A DNA stretch of 64,000 bases from Rhizobium rhizogenes (GCF_002005205.3 NZ_CP019702.2:983501-1047500); one strand, 5' to 3'; shown: positions 9,360 to 18,060, numbered from the stretch's first letter. Program-made: numbers and translations. Notes: generated by a model not told the origin, from the sequence alone.

Positions 9360-10208
9360 ATGCGCACGCTGGATGTGGATGCCGTCGAGGCTTTTGTCAC
9401 CATTGCCGATATGCAGAGCTTCACCCGCGCTGCCGAAGCGCTGGGAACCACGCAGGGCGCCATCAGCGTCAAACTCAAGCGGCTGGAAGACCGGCTGGGC
9501 CAGCGGCTGCTTGAGCGCACGCCCCGGTCCGTGCGGCTTTCGGCGCAAGGTGCGGTGTTTCTGGCGCCCGCCCGCGAATTCCTCGCCGCGCATGATCGCG
9601 CCCTCGCCGGCCTTTCATCCCCGCGCCGCCGTTTCGGCCTTGGCATTGCCGCCCATGTTGCGGGGCCGGAAGTGCCAACCCTTCTGGCGCGGCTTAATGC
9701 CCATGATCCGGGGCTGACGATCGAAGTGCGCATGGACAATTCCCGCGTGCTGCTGGACGCATTCGACCGTGGAGAAATCGACGCCGCGATCATCCGGCGT
9801 GAAGACGACCGGCGCGACGGCGAGGTGCTGGGTGCGGAGCATTTCGGCTGGTACGCCGCTCCGCAGTTCGAACACCGGCAGGGCGAACCCCTGCGGCTGG
9901 CAGCGCTTTCACCCGCCTGCGGCGTGCGCGACATTGCCGCCCGCGCGCTGGATTCGGCCGCCATTGCCTGGACGGAGGTGTTTCTTGGCGGCACCTCATC
10001 GATGGTTACGGCCGCGGTCTCCGCCGGTCTTGCCATTTCCGCCTTTTCCTGCCGTCTTGCACCGCCCGGCACGGTCGAGGTCAGCCAGCGCTTCGGCCTG
10101 CCGTCGCTGCCCTCCACCGAGGTCGTGATGTTCTCCACCCTCACCGACAGCAGATCCCGTGAGGCGTTGCGCACGCTTGCCGCTGCATTCCGGGAACATC
10201 GACCCTGA
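9360..10208 (+). CDS. LysR-family transcriptional regulator
   Basis: Regulator of 282 aa. The N-terminal winged helix-turn-helix (residues 1-60) has the typical LysR sequence: FVTIADMQSFTRAAEALG, then TQGAISVKLKRLEDRLGQRLLER. The C-terminal effector domain resembles a periplasmic binding fold. I set the start at ATG 9360, which matches the family N terminus; the frame stays open upstream to 9183 but that part overlaps the MFS gene and carries no LysR sequence. It is transcribed divergently from the MFS exporter and is its likely regulator. Confidence 0.9.
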   Translation: MRTLDVDAVEAFVTIADMQSFTRAAEALGTTQGAISVKLKRLEDRLGQRLLERTPRSVRLSAQGAVFLAPAREFLAAHDRALAGLSSPRRRFGLGIAAHVAGPEVPTLLARLNAHDPGLTIEVRMDNSRVLLDAFDRGEIDAAIIRREDDRRDGEVLGAEHFGWYAAPQFEHRQGEPLRLAALSPACGVRDIAARALDSAAIAWTEVFLGGTSSMVTAAVSAGLAISAFSCRLAPPGTVEVSQRFGLPSLPSTEVVMFSTLTDSRSREALRTLAAAFREHRP

Positions 10209-10240
10209 TACGTCCGCCGGACAGCAGCACATAGCGCTGC

Positions 10241-10672
10241 CTATTTCAGCGGCTCGCGCGCCTCTTCCAATGTCTTGAGAATATCGATCAACCGTGGCGC
10301 CATCTCGCGGATTTCGGTGAGATGGATGGCGGTCAGCCGTTCCAGAACCGCCTGCGCCTTGTCCGTCAGCGCCAGCGTCTGGCGCCGCCGGTCGGCAGGG
10401 TCAGTGTGCCGGGTGACATAGTCGGCGGTGACCAGCCGACCCACCAGTTCCGTTGCCGAATGGGGTGCGATCAGCAACCGCTCGGCAAGCCTGCCGACGG
10501 TCATTGCCTCTTCATCGCGATGCCCGCGGATGGCAAGCAACGCCTGATGTTGCTGGGCCGGAAGCCCCTCCTCTTGCGCTGCAGAGGTGCTGAAATCCAT
10601 GAAGCGGCGCAGCGTGTAGCGCAGGTTGGAAAGGGCCTCATAGTCGGCATCGCTCAGCCTGTCCTTTGGCAT
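10241..10672 (-). CDS. MarR-family transcriptional regulator
   Basis: MarR-type dimeric winged-helix repressor of 143 aa. The central DNA-binding part shows TVGRLAERLLIAPHSATELVGRLVTADYVTR followed by the wing DPADRRRQTLALTDKA, both typical. ATG 10672 was chosen because the protein then begins in the usual MarR dimerisation helix; upstream sequence to 10819 encodes no recognisable domain. It is divergent from the ClC channel gene, and a palindrome lies in the shared intergenic region, so control of that channel and autoregulation are likely. Confidence 0.88.
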   Translation of the reverse strand: MPKDRLSDADYEALSNLRYTLRRFMDFSTSAAQEEGLPAQQHQALLAIRGHRDEEAMTVGRLAERLLIAPHSATELVGRLVTADYVTRHTDPADRRRQTLALTDKAQAVLERLTAIHLTEIREMAPRLIDILKTLEEAREPLK

Positions 10673-10829
10673 TTTCCACACTCCCGCTCTCTGCGATTTA
10701 GTCTGCCTAAGCACCCAAGGCGGAAATAACCTCCCGGCGCCATTCGTCCGGCTTAGCGCAGGACGGCCTGCTCCGCCAGTGCGGAGCGGCTGATCGGCGC
10801 GCCACTTCCCCATACTCATGTTGATTTAT

Positions 10830-10842
10830 ATCGTATTACGAT
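10830..10842. promoter_or_regulatory. Palindrome, candidate MarR operator
   Basis: ATCGTATTACGAT is an inverted repeat (ATCGT / ACGAT) within an AT-rich stretch 42 bases before the ClC start and about 160 bases from the MarR start. MarR proteins typically bind such sites in divergent intergenic regions. Binding is inferred. Confidence 0.5.
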
Positions 10843-10883
10843 GTATTGACGCCGCCATCCACATCACAGCAACGGAAAATGCC

Positions 10884-12701
10884 ATGCCGAAAACCCCGCC
10901 TCACCGCCGGCTACACGATTTCACGGGCGGCCTTGCCCGGCGTGAAGCGGGCGATTTTACGACCGACCGCCGCGTTCTGGCCCTTATCGGCATGGCGCTG
11001 ATCGTCGGCACCGGCGGCGCTTTCGCCGCAAAGCTGCTGGTGAGCCTGATCGCGCTTGTCACCAATCTCGCCTGGTTCGGACAGCTGAGCATGGCAGCCA
11101 GCTCTCCCGCCGAAGCGCCACGTTCGTTGTGGATGGTGGCAATCCCCGTGCTTGGCGGCCTCGTCATCGGCCTGATGGCCCGGTTCGGATCGGAAAAAAT
11201 CCGCGGCCACGGCATTCCCGAAGCGATCGAAGCCATACTCATCGGCGGCAGTCGCATGTCGCCGAAGGTCGCGATCCTGAAGCCGCTCTCCTCGGCAATC
11301 TCCATCGGCACCGGCGGGCCGTTCGGAGCGGAAGGGCCGATCATCATGACCGGCGGCGCGATCGGATCGTTATTTGCCCAGTGCTTTCATCTGAGCGCCG
11401 CCGAGCGCAAGACCCTTCTCGTCGCAGGTGCGGCAGCCGGCATGACCGCCATCTTCGGCTCGCCGATCGCCGCGCTGACACTCGCCGTCGAACTGCTGCT
11501 GTTCGAATGGAAACCGAGAAGCTTTATTCCCGTCGCCCTTGCCACCTGCATTTCGGCGTGCTGGCGTCCTTTCCTTTTTGAAGCCGGCGCGCTCTTTCCC
11601 CGGCAATTCCACATGGACCTGCCATGGTGGGGGATCGGCCTGTGCGCCATGGTGGGCATCATCGCCGGCCTGCAATCGGGCCTTCTGACGACCCTGCTCT
11701 ACCGGATCGAGGATGCCTTCGAGGCGCTGCCGATCCACTGGATGTGGTGCCCGGCAATCGGCGGCCTTGCCGTTGGTCTCGGCGGACTGATCGAGCCCCG
11801 TGCGCTGGGGGTTGGTTACGACATTATCGACGGCCTTCTGAACGGCCGACTGCTGCCGCAGGCGGTGCTGACGATACTGCTGGTCAAATCTGCCATCTGG
11901 CTCATATCGCTTTCGTCAGGCACATCGGGTGGCGTGCTCGCACCTCTCCTCATCCTTGGCGGCGCGCTTGGCTGGCTGGTCGGTCTGGCGCTGCCCGGCG
12001 ATCCCGGTTTCTGGGCGCTTCTGGGCATGGCTGCGATGATGGGCGGGACGATGCGTGCGCCGCTGACCGGCACCTTCTTTGCGGTCGAACTGACCGGAGA
12101 CGTCTCAACCCTGCTGCCACTGCTCGCCGCCACCATCTCCGCCTATGCGGTAACGGTCCTTCTGCTACGCCGCTCGATCCTGACGGAAAAGATCGCGCGG
12201 CGCGGCCAGCATATCACCCGCGAATACGGCATCGACCCCTTCGAATATACCCGCGCCCGCGACATCATGATCGATACGGTCGATACGTTGCCGGCGGATA
12301 TGCGCGTCGGCGATGCCTCCGCTTTCTTCGCAACCACCGAAAACACGCATCGGATTTATCCTGTTGTCGATCAACAAGGCGTGCTGAAAGGCATCGTTTC
12401 ACGCGGCGATGCGCTGCAATGGCAGCAGAACCCGGCGCTTGCCGATCAGAGCCTCGACGAGCGCGTTTCCGACACCTCGGCTCCCGTGGCGCATCCAGAA
12501 GACACCATCGGTTATGTCGCGGATTTGATGCTTGCGACCGACACGGGCCGCATCCCTGTCGTCGATGCGGAAACCGGTCGCCTTGTTGGTCTCGTGGCCC
12601 GCAAGGATCTGCTGCGGCTTCGCCATGCGGCCAATACGCTGGAGAACGAGCGCAAGCCCTATCTCGGACCACGCAAAACCGGCCCCGCAAGAGCAGACTG
12701 A
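10884..12701 (+). CDS. ClC-type chloride channel/antiporter with CBS pair
   Basis: Inner-membrane ClC protein of 605 aa. Selectivity motifs are recognisable: GHGIPEA (first motif), GAEGPII carrying the gating glutamate, and SGTSGGVLAP in place of the usual GxFxP. The retained glutamate suggests proton-coupled exchange is possible. About ten hydrophobic segments occupy residues 25-440. A C-terminal pair of CBS domains (about 460-580; ARDIMIDTVDTLPADMRVGDA and VSDTSAPVAHPEDTIGYVADL starts) would bind nucleotides. ATG 10884 is preceded by GGAAAA; an earlier in-frame ATG at 10818 lies upstream of the palindrome. It is probably controlled by the divergent MarR regulator. Confidence 0.88.
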   Translation: MPKTPPHRRLHDFTGGLARREAGDFTTDRRVLALIGMALIVGTGGAFAAKLLVSLIALVTNLAWFGQLSMAASSPAEAPRSLWMVAIPVLGGLVIGLMARFGSEKIRGHGIPEAIEAILIGGSRMSPKVAILKPLSSAISIGTGGPFGAEGPIIMTGGAIGSLFAQCFHLSAAERKTLLVAGAAAGMTAIFGSPIAALTLAVELLLFEWKPRSFIPVALATCISACWRPFLFEAGALFPRQFHMDLPWWGIGLCAMVGIIAGLQSGLLTTLLYRIEDAFEALPIHWMWCPAIGGLAVGLGGLIEPRALGVGYDIIDGLLNGRLLPQAVLTILLVKSAIWLISLSSGTSGGVLAPLLILGGALGWLVGLALPGDPGFWALLGMAAMMGGTMRAPLTGTFFAVELTGDVSTLLPLLAATISAYAVTVLLLRRSILTEKIARRGQHITREYGIDPFEYTRARDIMIDTVDTLPADMRVGDASAFFATTENTHRIYPVVDQQGVLKGIVSRGDALQWQQNPALADQSLDERVSDTSAPVAHPEDTIGYVADLMLATDTGRIPVVDAETGRLVGLVARKDLLRLRHAANTLENERKPYLGPRKTGPARAD

Positions 12702-12794
12702 TAAGGCTCATCTGAACAGCCATGGCCGGAAAGCAGGCATCCGCCTTGCCGACCGGCCGCTCCGGCTTTATAGAACAAATGTCGAAAAAGGCAC

Positions 12795-12835
12795 GACTTG
12801 GTGTGGTCTAGCCCAAGTCCTTTCGGAAACGAAAG
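12795..12835. promoter_or_regulatory. Two adjacent hairpins upstream of monooxygenase gene
   Basis: An inverted repeat GACTTGG / CCAAGTC (loop about 11) is followed directly by CTTTCG-GAAA-CGAAAG, a perfect 6-bp stem with a GAAA tetraloop. They lie 124 bases before the FAD monooxygenase start in a 257-base gap. They could be an mRNA leader element or operator sites; nothing identifies a known riboswitch. Confidence 0.35.
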
Positions 12836-12958
12836 CTCTGTCCATGCCCCGCGCATGAGTCCCACGACGAACAACGACGCTATCCATGCGTCAAATTGTT
12901 CGTCCGTGTGGTTCTCAAAACGATGAGCTGCTCCGGTCGAACGACCAAGGAGCATTTC

Positions 12959-14497
12959 ATGTCAAATACCCCTCAGATTTACGATGTCGTGATTGCCGGT
13001 GCCGGTCCTGTCGGTCTGTTTCTCGCCTGTGAGCTACGCCTGGCCAGGGCTTCGGTACTGGTGCTGGAGCAGGCCCCCGACCCTTCCTCTCCGCTGAAGA
13101 CACTCCCCTTCGGCATGCGCGGCCTTTCCGTGCCCACCATCGAAAGTTTCCATCGCCGTGGCCTGCTCGAGGACATCACCGAAAATCAGCCAACGAAAGA
13201 GCAGCCAAACGGCAACCATGGCTTGACTGCGCATTGGATGCAGCAGCAGCGCCGACCGGGCGGCCATTTCGCTGGCATCCCGTTCTTCCACGATAATATC
13301 GACACGTCGAAATGGACTTACCGACTTCCGGATTCAACGCCTGTTATCATGGCCTCCAGCATGGAGGAGATCGAAGCCGTTCTGGAGAGACGCGCAACCG
13401 ACATGGGGGCCGAGATCAGACGGGGCGCCGGCGTTGATGGTTTCGAACAGTCGGATGCGGGGGTGACCGTTTACGCCGGCGGCCAGATATTTCACGCACG
13501 ATGGCTTGTTGGCTGCGATGGCGGCCGCAGCACGGTGCGCAAGGCGGGCGGCTTCGATTTCGTCGGCACCGATCCCGAATTCACCGGCTATTCCGTTAAG
13601 GTCGAAATGGCTGACCCTGAAAAGCTCGCTCCGGGCCGTCACTACACGTCGACCGGCATGTACACCTACCAAAAGCCCGGAACCATCGCGATGGTCGATT
13701 TCGACGGCGGTCATTTCCACCGAACCCAGCCGATAACGTCGGAGCATGTGCAGACTGTCCTGCGGCATGTTTCCGGCACCGACGTCAGGGTCACGGACCT
13801 CAGCCTTGCAACAACATGGACGGATCGCGCCTATCAGGCCACGACCTACCGCAACGGCCGAATATTGCTGGCGGGCGATGCCGCGCACATACACTCTCCG
13901 CTTGGCGGGCAGGGGCTTAATCTCGGGCTGGGCGATGCGTTCAATCTTGGCTGGAAACTTGCAGCGACGATCCACGGCGATGCTCCGGACGGATTGCTGG
14001 ACACCTATACCGGCGAGCGGCACCCGGTGGGAGCACAGGTCCTCGACTGGTCGCGCGCGCAGGTCGCTCTCATGCGCCCGAGCCGGAGCACAAGAGCGCT
14101 GGAAGCCATCATCCGCGATCTCATCGAAACCCGCGATGGCGCGACATATTTCGCCGAGCGTGTCTGGGGTGTTTCCCTGCGCTGTGAGCTTGGCGGCCAA
14201 CATCCGCTTGTCGGCCGCAGCGTTCCGGATTTCGTATTGACCGATGGAAGGAAGACCGGCGAACTTCTGAGAGAAGGCAAAGCTCTGCTTTTGGACTTTG
14301 GCACGGATGCATCGCTTGAGGCGCTTGCAGGCCGTTGGAACGGGCGGATTGCTTATGTAGCGGGCAATGCCGTCAACCACCTCGACTTACGCGCCGTGCT
14401 CGTGCGTCCCGATGGCATCGTCGCCTGGGCCACGGCGTCAACTCCTGACAAGGAGGAACTTACAGAAGCTGCTGGCCGGTGGTTCGGTACATTATAA
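12959..14497 (+). CDS. FAD-dependent monooxygenase (PheA/TfdB type)
   Basis: Cytosolic flavoprotein hydroxylase of 512 aa. The Rossmann ADP-binding motif DVVIAGAGPVGLFLACEL is at residues 7-25, the DG motif is GCDGGRSTVRK, and the GD motif is ILLAGDAAHIHSPLGGQGLN. The C-terminal 100 residues fit the thioredoxin-like domain of this family. Members use NAD(P)H and O2 to hydroxylate aromatic compounds, including phenols, polyketides or rifamycins; the substrate here is not evident. ATG 12959 has the RBS CAAGGAGC; the longer frame from 12896 was rejected. Confidence 0.88.
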   Translation: MSNTPQIYDVVIAGAGPVGLFLACELRLARASVLVLEQAPDPSSPLKTLPFGMRGLSVPTIESFHRRGLLEDITENQPTKEQPNGNHGLTAHWMQQQRRPGGHFAGIPFFHDNIDTSKWTYRLPDSTPVIMASSMEEIEAVLERRATDMGAEIRRGAGVDGFEQSDAGVTVYAGGQIFHARWLVGCDGGRSTVRKAGGFDFVGTDPEFTGYSVKVEMADPEKLAPGRHYTSTGMYTYQKPGTIAMVDFDGGHFHRTQPITSEHVQTVLRHVSGTDVRVTDLSLATTWTDRAYQATTYRNGRILLAGDAAHIHSPLGGQGLNLGLGDAFNLGWKLAATIHGDAPDGLLDTYTGERHPVGAQVLDWSRAQVALMRPSRSTRALEAIIRDLIETRDGATYFAERVWGVSLRCELGGQHPLVGRSVPDFVLTDGRKTGELLREGKALLLDFGTDASLEALAGRWNGRIAYVAGNAVNHLDLRAVLVRPDGIVAWATASTPDKEELTEAAGRWFGTL

Positions 14498-14589
14498 ACT
14501 ACATCTGAAGCGGGAAATCAGCTTATGCAGGGTTGAAAAAACTGGCGCCGCCCCTTGAAAGCACCAATGGAGTGCTTTATGTACTTCGC

Positions 14590-15702
14590 ATGAGCACGAA
14601 ACTTCTGTCCAACGTCGTTCTGGTACTCAATCTTTCACGGGAAGACCGATCTTCCCTTGAAGAAACGCTTCTTGCCTATCGACGTGCTATGGCAATCCTC
14701 GATCAGACCGAAGGCGCCAACCTCGTGGCGCTGCATGCCGCGGCCTACGAGGAAATCAGGGTCAAGACAGGCCTCCCATCCCGCATGGTGACGCTGGCTT
14801 TGCGCGACCATAGCCAGCGTGATCCGCAGGAGCCGGTGCGCGACATCCCGCTCGACAGCAAGCTGTTTTCGGTCAAGGGACCGGACAGCCTCAGCATCGC
14901 CACCCTCTCGGGCCGCGTCGTCGTGCCCTACACCGTTCGTGGTTATCACGACGGCTGGAATGACTTTTCAGAAGCGCGCCTCGTTTTCGAGGGCGAAACC
15001 ATCAGTATCCATGCCGGCATAAAAACCGGCTTCCAACCGAACAGGGAGGCTTCGATGAACAATGAAGGTATTCTCGGGCGGCTCGGGCGTGTCATCGCCG
15101 GTGTCATGAACAATGCCGTCGACGCGGCCGAGGCGTCCAATCCGGTCGCCGTTGCACAACAGGCCGTGCGGGAAATTGCCAGGATCGCCGAGGAAGCGCG
15201 AACGGCCCTGGGCGTGGCGGTTGCCGCCGGCCATCGCCTCAAATCGAAGGCTGCCGATCTCGATGAAGAAATCAGCGACCTCGACGACAAGATCAGGATC
15301 GGGCTCGAAAACGGCCGCGAAGATCTGGCCCGGGCCGCAACCGGGCTGCAGATCGATCTGGAGGCGCAGCGCGAAGCGCTGAACAAGGCGATCCTCGAAA
15401 ATGCCGCCGAAATTGCCGAGGCGGAAACCACCTTGCGCAGCATCGCCTCTGCAAAGGCGGATGCGCAAAAACGGCTCGAAGATGCCAAGCGTGCCGAACG
15501 CGCCGCACCTGCCAGCGTGGACGCCACCCCGTCCCAGCGCAATGACCGCCGTCTGGCCGAGGCGCTGGAAGCGATCGAAAGAGTGACCGGCACACCGGCC
15601 AAGCCCAATACCGGCGCAGCCGAAGTGGAGGAGCTGGGCCGCATGCAGCGCCAGAGCGCCATCGAAGCGCGGCTCAAGGCTTTCCGGGAGGGCGAACGCT
15701 GA
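14590..15702 (+). CDS. TnpB-like N-terminal segment in frame with PspA
   Basis: One open frame of 370 codons. Residues 1-155 resemble the N-terminal (WED-type) domain of TnpB/IS605 OrfB proteins: a helix with ETLLAYRRAMAIL, a segment AAYEEIRVKTGLPSRMVTLAL, then PLDSKLFSVKGPDSLSI, SGRVVVPYTVRGYHD and a closing strand ARLVFEGETISIHAG. The RuvC nuclease part is absent. From residue 156 the frame is PspA. A strong internal RBS and ATG at 15055 would give PspA alone, so the upstream part may be a fused domain, a separate product sharing the frame, or a relic. The start at 14590 is uncertain; the frame is open back to TTG 14533. Confidence 0.55.
   Translation: MSTKLLSNVVLVLNLSREDRSSLEETLLAYRRAMAILDQTEGANLVALHAAAYEEIRVKTGLPSRMVTLALRDHSQRDPQEPVRDIPLDSKLFSVKGPDSLSIATLSGRVVVPYTVRGYHDGWNDFSEARLVFEGETISIHAGIKTGFQPNREASMNNEGILGRLGRVIAGVMNNAVDAAEASNPVAVAQQAVREIARIAEEARTALGVAVAAGHRLKSKAADLDEEISDLDDKIRIGLENGREDLARAATGLQIDLEAQREALNKAILENAAEIAEAETTLRSIASAKADAQKRLEDAKRAERAAPASVDATPSQRNDRRLAEALEAIERVTGTPAKPNTGAAEVEELGRMQRQSAIEARLKAFREGER
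15044..15057 (+). promoter_or_regulatory. Internal ribosome binding site for PspA
   Basis: GGGAGG followed by 5 bases and ATG (15055) gives a near-ideal Shine-Dalgarno inside the longer frame. This decides that PspA itself is very probably made from the internal start. Confidence 0.75.
15055..15702 (+). CDS. pspA: PspA/IM30 phage-shock protein
   Basis: Membrane-remodelling ESCRT-III-like protein of 215 aa, close to the 222 aa of E. coli PspA. It begins with the membrane-contacting helix MNNEGILGRLGRVIAGVMNN, followed by EASNPVAVAQQAVREI and a long charged coiled coil (residues about 25-150) of alternating Lys/Glu/Ala. It lacks any pspF, pspB or pspC neighbour. Downstream genes encode a YqiJ-like OB-fold membrane protein (1-base overlap) and a flotillin, so the set probably maintains the inner membrane under stress. 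See the overlapping longer frame for the odd upstream segment. Confidence 0.88.
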   Translation: MNNEGILGRLGRVIAGVMNNAVDAAEASNPVAVAQQAVREIARIAEEARTALGVAVAAGHRLKSKAADLDEEISDLDDKIRIGLENGREDLARAATGLQIDLEAQREALNKAILENAAEIAEAETTLRSIASAKADAQKRLEDAKRAERAAPASVDATPSQRNDRRLAEALEAIERVTGTPAKPNTGAAEVEELGRMQRQSAIEARLKAFREGER

Positions 15703-16340
15703 TGGAGGGCATTGTCCAGCCAGGCACCGCGCCCTTCTGGATCGCCCTGCTGACGGTCGCCGGTCTCGGCATTGTCGAACTCGTCTCGGTCCTGCTCGGC
15801 GTATCGGCCTCCGGGCTGCTGGACGACAGTTTCAGCTACCATGCGCCGGGCGATACCGAAGCGGGGTTGCTGGGAAGCTGGATGTCCTGGCTCAACGCCG
15901 GCGGCGTGCCGCTGCTTGTTCTCGCGGTCATTCTGCTTTCGGTTTTTGCCGTTACCGGTTTCTTCATTCAGGGGGTCGCTTCCACGGTGCTTCTCGGACC
16001 CTTGCCGCTCCCTCTGGCCGTAACCGGCGCGGTTGCTGCGGCCATTCCGGCCACGCGGTCGCTCAGCCTTGCTGTTGCAAAGGTCATTCCACGCGATGAG
16101 ACCAACGCGCTTGAGCAGGCCGACTTTCTGGGGCTCACGGGCGTCGTCACCATCGGGCCGCTTGACCAGGGCAAGCCCGGCACCGTGCGGGTCAAGGACC
16201 GGCATGACAATATTCACTTCCTGCGCGCGCAGGCCGCATCCGGTCACACGATCGATACGGGTGCGCAGGTATTGATCGTCGATGGGGCGGATGGGCTTTT
16301 CCAGGCCATCCCCGCACCGCCGGATCTGAAAAATTCATAA
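15702..16340 (+). CDS. YqiJ-like membrane protein with OB-fold
   Basis: Protein of 212 aa with three hydrophobic segments (about residues 10-35, 65-90 and 93-120) followed by a soluble C-terminal domain (about 140-205) with beta-rich GVVTIGPLDQGKPGTVRVKDRHDNIHFLRAQ, fitting the OB-fold of YqiJ/NfeD-like proteins. These proteins partner flotillins in the inner membrane. It overlaps pspA by one base (TGATG) and lies 28 bases before the flotillin gene, matching the yqiJ-yqiK arrangement of E. coli. A valine- and leucine-rich N terminus acts as uncleaved anchor. Confidence 0.8.
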   Translation: MEGIVQPGTAPFWIALLTVAGLGIVELVSVLLGVSASGLLDDSFSYHAPGDTEAGLLGSWMSWLNAGGVPLLVLAVILLSVFAVTGFFIQGVASTVLLGPLPLPLAVTGAVAAAIPATRSLSLAVAKVIPRDETNALEQADFLGLTGVVTIGPLDQGKPGTVRVKDRHDNIHFLRAQAASGHTIDTGAQVLIVDGADGLFQAIPAPPDLKNS

Positions 16341-16368
16341 TAGCAGGCACAACAGGGGTTAATTCACC

Positions 16369-18060
16369 ATGGACTTCTTTTCTTTGAGCCTGATTGCCGG
16401 TGCCATCGTCACGGCGATCGTCGTCATCGGCATCATCATGACATCGCTTTATACGCGCTCGACGCGCGACAAGGCCTATGTCAGAACCGGCCTTGGCGGC
16501 AAAAAAGTCGTACTCGACGGCGGCGCAATCATTCTGCCGATCTTCCACTCCTATTCCTGGGTCTCGCTCAGCACGTTGCGGCTGGAAGTGAAGAGATCCG
16601 AACATGAATCGCTGATCACCAAGGATCGCATGCGCGCCGATATCACCGCCGAATTTTACGTGCGCGTGAAGCCGGACGCCGAAAATATCGCGCTCGCCGC
16701 CCAGACGCTTGGCGACCGGACAAATGATGCCGATGCGCTGAAATCCCTTGTCGAGGCGAAGTTCGTCGACGGCCTGCGCTCGGTCGCCGCGACCATGTCG
16801 CTGCGCGACCTGCAGGAACAGCGTGCCGAATTCGTCAAATCCGTGCAGGCGGCCGTCGCCCATGACCTGCAGTCCAACGGTCTGGAGCTGGAATCGGTGT
16901 CGCTGACGCGGCTCGATCAAACCGACATCAAGCATTTCAACCCCAACAACACCTTCGATGCGGAAGGCCTGACGGCGCTGACGCGGATCACCGAGGAGCG
17001 TAAACGCGAGCGCAACCAGATCGTCCGCGACAACGAAGTCGAAATCGCCACCAAGGACCGCGAAGCCGTGCTACGCCGACTGACCATCGAGCGCGAACAG
17101 CGCGATGCGGAACTGACGCAGGAACGCGATATCGCCAACAAGACCGCGGAAACCCGGGCAGAGGCGGCACGCGCCGAACAGGCGGCCCGTCTGAACGAGG
17201 AAACGGCGAAGCTCGATACCGAACGGGGCATTGCCGAGCGGGACGCGGAAGCCCGTCAGGCGCGCGAGACCGCCCGCATCGAGGCGGAGCGCGGCATCGC
17301 CGAGCGCGAGGCGGAAGCCCGCAAGATCACCGAAACCGCCCGGATCGAAGCGGCGATCGCCGTCGCCCAGAAGGTGGAGCAGGAACAGGCTGCGCGTGCC
17401 AAGGCTGATGAAGCCAAGGCAGCCGCCATCACCGCCGAAGAACAGGTGGCAACCGCCCGCGAAGTGGAAATCGCCGAACGCGCCAAACGCATTGCCGTGA
17501 TCGACGCCCGCAAGGCGGCCGAACAGGAAGCGACAGCGATCACCGTGAAGGCGGAAGCAGAACGCGAAGCTGCGGAAAACCTTGCCGCCGCCGCCAAGAT
17601 CGGCGCTGAAGCCGAGGCGCAGGCCGCCAAAATCCGCGCCGAAGGCGTCATCGCGCTCGGTGATGCCGAGGCGCAGGCGGAGCGTGCGAAAAACGATGCA
17701 CGCAATGCGCTTTCCGGCGACATCATCGAATTCGAACTTGCCCGCGCGCGGATCGCCATCATCCCCGAGGCGCTGGCCGAAGCGATGAAGCCGATCGAGA
17801 AGATTTCCGACATCCGCATCTTCAGCGCCGGAAATCTGGCCAGCGCGCTCGGTGGCGGCAGCGACGGGCAAAGTGGCAATGGCCTGGGCGATCTTTCAAG
17901 CCAACTGCTGAGCTTCACCGCGCAGAAGCCGGTTCTCGATGAAATCCTCGCACAGGCCGGCTTCAAGGGCGCCGACCCGACACAGGCCCTGCTCGCGGCA
18001 TCGATTACGAATGCCACGGATCGCCCAACGCCGGAAAGGCAACCAGCGAAGGAAACGTAA
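16369..18060 (+). CDS. yqiK: Flotillin-family protein (YqiK-like)
   Basis: Protein of 563 aa with an N-terminal membrane anchor (residues 3-25), an SPFH/band-7 domain (about 30-210; KAYVRTGLGGKKVVLDGGAII and LDQTDIKHFNPNNTFDAEGL), and a very long Ala/Glu/Arg coiled coil (about 215-440) with repeated AEARxxRETARIEAERGIAE-like units. The C-terminal flotillin end follows (about 450-563). It would form membrane microdomain scaffolds and acts with the upstream YqiJ-like protein and PspA. Internal repeats of near-identical 13-14 residue units (ERGIAERxAEAR) are visible in the coiled coil. A terminator follows. Confidence 0.9.
   Translation: MDFFSLSLIAGAIVTAIVVIGIIMTSLYTRSTRDKAYVRTGLGGKKVVLDGGAIILPIFHSYSWVSLSTLRLEVKRSEHESLITKDRMRADITAEFYVRVKPDAENIALAAQTLGDRTNDADALKSLVEAKFVDGLRSVAATMSLRDLQEQRAEFVKSVQAAVAHDLQSNGLELESVSLTRLDQTDIKHFNPNNTFDAEGLTALTRITEERKRERNQIVRDNEVEIATKDREAVLRRLTIEREQRDAELTQERDIANKTAETRAEAARAEQAARLNEETAKLDTERGIAERDAEARQARETARIEAERGIAEREAEARKITETARIEAAIAVAQKVEQEQAARAKADEAKAAAITAEEQVATAREVEIAERAKRIAVIDARKAAEQEATAITVKAEAEREAAENLAAAAKIGAEAEAQAAKIRAEGVIALGDAEAQAERAKNDARNALSGDIIEFELARARIAIIPEALAEAMKPIEKISDIRIFSAGNLASALGGGSDGQSGNGLGDLSSQLLSFTAQKPVLDEILAQAGFKGADPTQALLAASITNATDRPTPERQPAKET

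Noticed and set aside
14533..14589. TTG start extending the PspA-containing frame to 389 codons
   Set aside because: No ribosome binding site precedes it; the TnpB-like similarity begins only near the ATG at 14590.
14590..15054. Active IS605-family insertion with tnpA or guide RNA
   Set aside because: No RuvC domain, no tnpA gene, no terminal repeats and no adjacent omega-RNA-like structure were found; only the N-terminal part is present.
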